A DNA stretch of 6,418 nucleotides from the NCBI GenBank assembly GCA_005879245.1, contig VBLA01000023.1, positions 1 to 6,418 on the forward strand, read 5' to 3'. Of this stretch, positions 1 to 4,412 are shown in pieces. The notes beneath the pieces were generated by a model. It was not told the origin of the DNA, searched no databases, and was given only the letters and a program-made list of their open reading frames with translations. Every line of letters begins with the position of its first letter. Position 1 is the stretch's first letter. The position numbers and the translations under genes were made by a program. The DNA is from Deltaproteobacteria bacterium. GTDB lineage: Bacteria; Desulfobacterota; Binatia; DP-6.

Positions 1-328
1 CGGCGGTGCCGGCCGTGCCGACCGTCACCGTCTTGCCCACGCCGACGTTGAGGGAGGCGCCCGAGCCGGCGGCGATGGAGTTCCGCAGGGCGCCGGTCTC
101 GTCGAAGACCTCGAGACCGATGTCCACCGCGACCGTGTCGACGTTGGTGCAGACGACGTCGGTCTCCAGGTTGTTGTTCTTGATCACGCCTGCGGCGATG
201 TAGACGTTCACCGCGGCCCGGCTGTCCGAGAAAGTCGGGAGCGGGGTGTCGGTCGGGCCCGCCGCCGCGGGGCGGCAGAGACCGAGCAGCAGGAGCACAA
301 GCCATATGCGGGTCAGGGTGGCGATCAT
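1..328 (-). CDS. Secreted protein of unknown function, N-terminal part
   Basis: The frame opens with ATG at 328 on the minus strand and stays open for 109 codons to the left edge, so the C-terminus is missing. Residues 1-23 form a classic Sec signal peptide: a short start with an arginine (MIATLTR), a leucine-rich core (LVLLLLGL) and an AAA cleavage site before GPTD. The mature part seen so far is rich in V, T, N, G and D, with alternating hydrophobic residues (DTVAVDIGLEVFDETG) that suggest beta-strands. I recognise no catalytic motif or named domain. It is probably periplasmic, surface or extracellular. No other in-frame start would preserve the signal peptide. There is no Shine-Dalgarno sequence before the ATG, and a promoter-like pair sits so close that the transcript could be leaderless. 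The exported location is well supported; the function is unknown. Confidence 0.72.
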   Translation of the reverse strand, partial: MIATLTRIWLVLLLLGLCRPAAAGPTDTPLPTFSDSRAAVNVYIAAGVIKNNNLETDVVCTNVDTVAVDIGLEVFDETGALRNSIAAGSGASLNVGVGKTVTVGTAGTA

Positions 329-418
329 CGGCGATGACGTACCGCGCCATCCCGCGAGACGTCAAGGAAAAACATCCACACTACTAGCAAATGGCATAGC
401 AAGGCGCACAGCAGGCGG
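308..418 (-). repeat. Upstream module, copy 1 (homologous to 4022-4135)
   Basis: This stretch covers the first seven codons and about 90 bp upstream of the secreted-protein gene. It aligns with 4022-4135 in the same orientation relative to the downstream gene. The 21 bp ending at the ATG match at 16 positions without gaps. The next 37 bp, carrying the promoter-like elements, match at about 26 positions, including an unbroken TGACGTAC. Farther upstream the match needs small gaps but keeps ACTAGC, GGCAT, AGCAA and a final GCGG. Beyond 418 no similarity remains. The downstream proteins are unrelated, so this is a duplicated 5' module and not a duplicated gene. Confidence 0.65.
336..365 (-). promoter_or_regulatory. 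Candidate promoter of the secreted-protein gene
   Basis: On the minus strand, TTGACG (365-360) is followed after 18 bp by TACGTC (341-336). The first matches the sigma-70 -35 consensus at five of six positions; the second is a weak -10 match. ATG 328 begins after only 7 further bases, so the predicted transcription start falls at or next to the start codon. The same two hexamers with the same 18-bp and 7-bp spacings recur before the gene at 3197. Conservation of elements and spacing between copies is the main support; the -10 alone would not be convincing. Confidence 0.5.
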
Positions 419-749
419 AAACACCCGGACCGCAAGCTTCCAGGTCCTTGGGCGCAACTTGAGGCCGCGTGCCAGCTTCGAAGTCATCGGCAATTCGGTG
501 CGCATCGGGAACTTGGCGACGAGCGGGGGCCGGCATGTGCCGCGCCCGGTTTGCCACGCAGCCGCGCGGGCGCGATCAGCTTCTGGGCGTTGACCCGAAG
601 CTCGCCGAGGTGCGGGACGCCGAGGGTGATGACGTGCTCGTGAGCCGCACCTCGGGTGCGAGGCCGCCGCGGGGCGCAGGAGAAAGACTGTGGCCGAGCT
701 CGAAGGCGAGTTCGCGCTCGATTTACCTACCAACCACCTCGGGCCCCCG
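419..749. other. Intergenic stretch without a supportable gene
   Basis: It separates the upstream module of the secreted-protein gene from the stop codon of the GT-C-like gene. Several frames are open on both strands, as expected from high GC content, but none has a ribosome binding site or recognisable motifs. A minus-strand stretch near 555-655 reads plausibly as protein (HVITLGVPHLGELRVN) but is closed by a stop upstream near 727 and has no start or known family; at most it is a relic. I see no hairpin plus T-tract terminator. Confidence 0.5.
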
Positions 750-2281
750 TCACGGCTGCGACATCGTCGCGCCGGGAGCCTTGTCCGCTGCCTCCGACGA
801 GGAGATCTTCCGCGAGCGCTTCGGCAGCAGCCCGGGGTTGGCGCGGAAGAGCCGCGGCGTCAGTTCCTCGAACCCGGGCCGCGGGTGGGGCGGCGCCGGT
901 GGTGAAAAGAACACGTAGAAGTCGCCCGCGCCCTCCTTGACCGCGGACGTGTCCTTCGCGTACTGGATCTCGAGGTTCCCGCGCAGCAGCCCCGCGTCCT
1001 GATACACGCCCTCCCCGCCGCTGCCGTAGTAGTAGGCGGACACGTAGTACACTTCGCGCCCGGGGGCACCTGGTCGTTCACCGCGGCAAGCGACGCCTGC
1101 ATCGTCAGGTGCGCTCCCATGCGCAAGCAGTCGGTGTAGGTGAACTCCTCGAACCACGACGGGGGAAGGTACGCAGTCAGACCGCGGAACGCCGTGCGCT
1201 CGTTGAACGCGAGCACGGCGATGGCGTTCGTGGCCAGGAACATCGCCAGGGCGGTGCGGCGCAGCGCGGCCCACGACAGCTCGCGGAACGCGCGCACCAC
1301 GTACATTGTCGCCAGGGGCAGGATGGCGACGTAGTAGCGCGCGTTGTAGGGCGCCCCCGGATAGACCATGAAGATGTGGGCGTAGATGACGATCAGCACG
1401 AACCAGAGTGCGTCGCCCGCGTGCACCCGGATCAGCGGCGCGAGGAACAGCAACACGCCGAAGGACAACGCGAGAAAGACGGCGACCTGCTTCACGCTCC
1501 TCATGTAGGCGACCACTCCGTCGTACTGGCCTTCGTTCCCCTGCAGATTGACGAGCGGGTTCCACCCGATCGTGGCGAGGCCCACGAACGCGAGCGCCAG
1601 GGCGAAGGTCGCGGCGAGCAGCACGATCCGCCGCGGCCGCTCGGCGAAAGCGTGCGCCACTTCACCGCGGTACCACCACAGGTAGACGGCGTGCAGCGGG
1701 AAGAACACCAGCGCTCCGGGTTTGACGATCAGCGAGACGAGCAAGACGGCCAGGTACCCGAGGGCGAGTCGTAGATCCGAGCGGTCGCGGTCCATGACCA
1801 ACCGATCGAGCAGCACCAAGCTGAAGACCAACCCGGCGAAGGAGAGGCTGTCCGGGTACGCCGACCAGAACTGGTACGCGACCAGCGGGTTGAGGCAACA
1901 GACGAGGAGCTCGAGCGGGAGGTCGGCCTCGCGCAGGCCGAACCGGGCGTTGAAGCGGCGGAAGAACACGAAGCAGGCGTACACGAACAGCGCCGTACCG
2001 ATGCACGAGGCCCACTTCAGCCCGACATTCATCCCGAACAGATCGATGAGGGGCGCGGCGAGCGCCGGGAACCCACACGCCTTGTTGAACACAAGCTGGG
2101 GGTCGCCGCACACCTGCCACAACCGCATACCGTGTTCCACGAGGTGATGGTGGATCTGCGCGTACAAAAGGGCGTTCCGGACGATCGGCAAGTCGCGGTT
2201 GATGAACGTGAGCAGCGCGCCGAGCCCTACGATCGAAGCGAGCAGGGCGACGGGGTGCGAGGGGTGACGGCGAGTGAGCAT
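750..2281 (-). CDS. GT-C-like polytopic membrane glycosyltransferase, frameshifted near its 3' end
   Basis: ATG at 2281 follows AGAAGG at an 8-nt spacing. The protein has about ten hydrophobic helices. An early charged loop (INRDLPIVRNALLYAQ, near residue 27) and GFPALAAPLIDLFG (near 70-83) resemble the first loop and following helix of GT-C enzymes, which move sugars from polyprenyl-phosphate donors at the periplasmic face. A strict DxD/DPDE motif is absent, so donor and acceptor cannot be named. The frame holding 2281 stays open to 860, but after residue 408 it becomes arginine/threonine/serine-rich junk. The frame ending with TGA at 750 instead continues with a sensible soluble tail (EVYYVSAYYYGSGGEGVYQ). 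Adding one base near 1055-1066 joins them into about 510 residues, a normal size for the class. As the sequence stands, the product ends at 860 (473 residues) with a scrambled tail. Confidence 0.68.
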
Positions 2282-2289
2282 TGTTCTTA

Positions 2290-2295
2290 CCTTCT
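2290..2295 (-). promoter_or_regulatory. Ribosome binding site for the GT-C-like gene
   Basis: AGAAGG on the minus strand lies 8 nt before ATG 2281 and supports that start. Confidence 0.5.
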
Positions 2296-2302
2296 GAGCC
2301 GC

Positions 2303-2510
2303 GTGATCGTCGTCGGCGACAGCCCGGCCGTTTCCTCGCCGAGCAGCGCCGTCCTGCGTCGCCTCACGCTCTCCCTCATCCCCCCGGACGCCCCCCCGAC
2401 CGCCTCACGCTCGCCCGCCAGCAGAAGCTGCCCTACCAGGACATGCTCCTCACCGTCCTGACCGACGAGGTCACGCGCCACGACGGGAACGCCGTCAGGT
2501 TCCGATGTTG
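2303..2510 (+). pseudogene. istB: IstB-like IS21-family helper ATPase, N-terminal relic
   Basis: In one plus-strand frame, 2386-2500 encodes RLTLARQQKLPYQDMLL followed by a segment with LTDEVTRHDG. This closely resembles the N-terminal helical region of IS21 IstB-type transposition helper proteins, where a leucine-rich helix leads to a Q/Y-D/E-hydrophobic segment and then DEV.RRD. Just upstream, in a different frame, AVLRRLTLS (about 2347-2373) fits the residues expected immediately before it, so the frame is broken within the C-rich run at about 2373-2400. A GTG at 2303 could be the old start. Nothing resembling the Walker A/B ATPase core follows 2510, and no IstA transposase is visible. It is a short, frameshifted, inactive remnant. 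Family assignment rests on remembered motifs. Confidence 0.5.
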
Positions 2511-2760
2511 TGGCGCTCTGGCCCCCTCTCGCGTTAGTTTTCCCCGGACGGACCATGCACGATCTGTTGCAGCGGATGGGGGTAAGGCGACCCCGCGGCA
2601 GTGGCTGCGAGAACCCGTTAGGGACTAGTCGAAAATCGATGAAGCAAGAGTGAAGTGGTCCCGTCCGGCGCTCGGGCATGCCTCCTGTGAGGCGTTTTGT
2701 CACTGGGGCGGAGCGGCGCTCGCTGGCTTTGGTCGGGGCTCGCGGCAGGGAACACTCGCA
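2511..2760. other. Intergenic stretch without a supportable gene
   Basis: It lies between the IstB-like relic and the secreted-protein relic, probably ancient mobile-element debris. Open frames here lack ribosome binding sites and recognisable motifs. I could not identify an IS terminal inverted repeat. Confidence 0.4.
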
Positions 2761-2767
2761 CCTTCCC

Positions 2768-2796
2768 TTGACAGCCGACCTGCCTGGGGCGGACAC
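2768..2796 (+). promoter_or_regulatory. Candidate promoter before the secreted-protein relic
   Basis: A perfect -35 hexamer TTGACA (2768-2773) is followed after 17 bp by GGACAC (2791-2796), a poor -10. The TTCC immediately before TTGACA also precedes the -35 elements at 360-365 and 4074-4079, apart from one inserted base. Transcription would start about 70 nt before ATG 2875. Confidence 0.33.
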
Positions 2797-2863
2797 GCGC
2801 GGTGAGCCTAGCGCGCGGTCCTTTCTACATTCTACGGCAGCTCGGTGTCGCTCCGGGCCGAGC

Positions 2864-2868
2864 GGAGG
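2864..2868 (+). promoter_or_regulatory. Strong ribosome binding site
   Basis: GGAGG lies 6 nt before ATG 2875, an optimal spacing. It selects ATG 2875 over the GTG at 2845, whose ten extra codons would spoil the signal peptide. Confidence 0.6.
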
Positions 2869-2874
2869 TCGTCG

Positions 2875-3372
2875 ATGAAGCTCCGCGCGTTGCTCACGCC
2901 GATGTCGGTCGTTGGTTTCCCGTTGGCGAGGGCCGGGGCGCAACTCTGCAGCGACGACGTTGCCGGACGCGACCTGCCGTGCGCGTGCGGCCACACCGTC
3001 GTGAGCAACGCCGCGCTGCGTGACGACTCGGTGCTGGATGCAAGATCGGGTGTTTCGTCACCTTCGCCGGATTGTCGCGACTACCCGCAAAAACAAGCCG
3101 CCGACCGCGCCACCGCTGCGTCGTGGGCGTTCCGCACTCGAAAGCCGCCGGGCGCCGCTGATAACGTGGATTCCGTCGCGTCCGCAGCGGACAACGTCAA
3201 GGGTGGTCGGCCGCAGTTGCGGTCGGCGCATTTTTCAACGTCGTGTACACGACCAAGATCACAAGGATCGCACCCAACATCGCGGATGAGCCGACAGTAC
3301 CAAAACCAAGACCTCCGCGTTCCTGCGGCTTGGTCAGCACATCGCCCATCGTCGCGCCAAACGGGCGCGTGA
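2875..3372 (+). pseudogene. Secreted protein relic with signal peptide and Cys-Gly motif
   Basis: ATG 2875 opens a signal peptide of about 22 residues (MKLRALLTPMSVVGFPLARA, cleavage near AGA-QL). Next comes a short cysteine-bearing stretch, CSDDVAGRDLPCACGHTVVS. This resembles the start of bacterial secreted proteins that carry C-x-C-G-D-T-V-V just before a right-handed parallel beta-helix. After about residue 55 (near 3039) the expected CPG...G-L-hydrophobic continuation is absent and the composition becomes random. The open frame runs on to TGA 3370-3372, the last part antisense to the 3' end of the DUF347 gene, which argues that the tail is not real. The beginning of a secreted-protein gene seems to survive and its body to be lost. 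A functional short secreted peptide is a less likely alternative. The beta-helix link is from memory and tentative. Confidence 0.45.
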
Positions 3373-3991
3373 GCACGAACGCCATCCAGAACAGCAGGGT
3401 CTTCGAAGCCTGCGTGAAGTACGCCGCCAAGACGATCGCCGCCAGCAAGCCACCAATGACGGCCGCGCCGCCCGCAAACCCGAGGCCGGAACTATCGGCC
3501 AAAAAATCACCGAGTGCGGTGCCGAGAGTGTTCGAGAACAGGATCGCCGTCCAGTACAGCAGCTCGACCTTGAAGGTCCTGATACTTTGCACCGAGAACG
3601 AATTGGCGCTAAAGCGCCAGATCAAGAAGATCGCGGCGAGAATCCCGACCAAGATGAGGGTCCCCTTGGCGTAGCCGAGGCCCAAAGATCGGTCCATGTA
3701 GTCCGACATCGTCGTGCCAGCCGTGCTGGTCGAAAGAATGACGGTCCAGTAGAGGATCGGATGATATTTCTTGGCGCGCAATTGCACCACGACGGTCAGC
3801 AGGAACAGTCCGATCAAGATCATCGAGCTGACGGCGTAGCCCACGTTCAGTGTCATCGATAAGAGGTCGCCCGCCGTTTCGCCCAAAGTGGTCGCGGCTA
3901 TCTTCATGATCCAAAAGAGCAGGATGACTTCTGGAACCTTGCTCGCTCGGAGGCCCTGGCTGCGCGCGGCTCGCGGTTCTGCCTCGTTCAT
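3197..3991 (-). CDS. DUF347 / COG4705 four-repeat integral membrane protein
   Basis: Inner-membrane protein of 264 residues from ATG 3991, with no assigned reaction. Four repeats each begin with an aromatic-W pair and end in G-x-T/A-x-(G/S)-D: FWIMKIAATTLGETAGDLL, YWTVILSTSTAGTTMSDYM, YWTAILFSNTLGTALGDFL and FWMAFVLTRPFGATMGDVL. Each repeat is a membrane helix ending in a conserved aspartate, and further hydrophobic helices alternate with them (for example ILIGLFLLTVVVQL). Repeat number, the opening KVPEV and the length fit DUF347. The buried acidic residues could suit ion or small-solute transport, which is inference only. ATG 3991 is preferred because GAGGA lies 7 nt upstream. ATG 4042 would add 17 polar residues, has no ribosome binding site and sits at the predicted transcription start. 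The frame is intact, and the gene looks monocistronic. Confidence 0.85.
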   Translation of the reverse strand: MNEAEPRAARSQGLRASKVPEVILLFWIMKIAATTLGETAGDLLSMTLNVGYAVSSMILIGLFLLTVVVQLRAKKYHPILYWTVILSTSTAGTTMSDYMDRSLGLGYAKGTLILVGILAAIFLIWRFSANSFSVQSIRTFKVELLYWTAILFSNTLGTALGDFLADSSGLGFAGGAAVIGGLLAAIVLAAYFTQASKTLLFWMAFVLTRPFGATMGDVLTKPQERGGLGFGTVGSSAMLGAILVILVVYTTLKNAPTATAADHP

Positions 3992-3998
3992 AACCAAG

Positions 3999-4003
3999 TC
4001 CTC
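3999..4003 (-). promoter_or_regulatory. Ribosome binding site deciding the DUF347 start
   Basis: GAGGA on the minus strand lies 7 nt before ATG 3991. The in-frame ATG at 4042 has no comparable site, so this element decides the start. Confidence 0.6.
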
Positions 4004-4021
4004 AGGCGACCGGAGCATGGT

Positions 4022-4135
4022 GCGGGCAAGGATGACGGTCATCCCCAGTGACGTACTGCGCCCTTCGCTGAGCCGTCAATGGAAAAGAATCGAGATAGCG
4101 AGCACTAGCGGGCATCCGAGCAAACCGCAGAGCGG
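4022..4135 (-). repeat. Upstream module, copy 2 (homologous to 308-418)
   Basis: Diverged copy of the module at 308-418, in the same orientation relative to its gene. Conservation includes the ATG at 4042, aligned with ATG 328, and the first codons (MTVILAR here, MIATLTR there). It also covers both promoter-like hexamers and scattered blocks farther upstream. Here the copied ATG is probably not the functional start, because a Shine-Dalgarno-led ATG lies 51 nt downstream. The copied start codons would then lie in the 5' leader. Confidence 0.65.
4050..4079 (-). promoter_or_regulatory. Candidate promoter of the DUF347 gene
   Basis: TTGACG (4079-4074), 18 bp, then TACGTC (4055-4050) on the minus strand: hexamers and spacing identical to the element at 336-365. 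Transcription would begin near 4043, giving a leader of about 50 nt to ATG 3991. Confidence 0.5.
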
Positions 4136-4412
4136 TCTCTACAGCACCCTCTTAGTGGGTTCCTGACCTACCGAAGAGCTTTCCCTCCCCCTGCGCCCCG
4201 ACCGCTCGCGGTGGGCTGAGCACGCTCCCGCCCTTGCCCCGATCAGACTCTCGCCGTCCCCGATCCGGTCGCCCGTCCCTTGCGCTCTAGATCTCCTTTG
4301 CGGAAAACCCCGGACGAGGTCTTCCACCGTTGCGCGATCGCGAACTTGAGCGGGCCGAACGGCCGTGACCGGCTTGCTGAACCTCCAACTCGAGGGGCCT
4401 TCCTCAACGGTT
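4136..4412. other. Intergenic stretch without a supportable gene
   Basis: It lies between the glycosyltransferase stop codon and the DUF347 upstream module. A minus-strand frame of 62 codons (4139-4327) has no ribosome binding site and an R/G/S-rich composition typical of chance frames. Small inverted repeats occur (GGCC-GAAC-GGCC at 4353-4364; ACCGC-AGA-GCGGT at 4124-4136), but neither is followed by a proper T-tract, so no terminator is called. Confidence 0.45.

Noticed and set aside
1109..1774. Plus-strand open frame of 221 codons
   Set aside because: It is antisense to the GT-C-like gene, with biased R/E/Q/H composition and no ribosome binding site.
2553..2651. Short plus-strand frame from ATG 2553 (about 32 codons, beginning MHDLLQRMG)
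   Set aside because: No Shine-Dalgarno sequence and no family recognised; too short to support.
2287..2994. Minus-strand open frame of 235 codons between the GT-C-like gene and the DUF347 gene
   Set aside because: It is antisense to the IstB-like and secreted-protein relics, with no ribosome binding site and no coherent hydrophobic or motif pattern.
3180..3192. GTCCGC/GCGGAC inverted repeat just after the DUF347 stop
   Set aside because: The loop is essentially absent and no T-tract follows, so a terminator is not supported.
3989..4042. ATG 4042 as the DUF347 start
   Set aside because: No ribosome binding site and a polar 17-residue extension unlike the family; the ATG is inherited from the duplicated module. 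ATG 3991 has GAGGA at good spacing.
4124..4136. ACCGC-AGA-GCGGT hairpin as a terminator for the glycosyltransferase
   Set aside because: It has a 5-bp stem with only a TTT after it on the minus strand, lies about 280 nt downstream of the stop, and falls at the edge of the duplicated upstream module.
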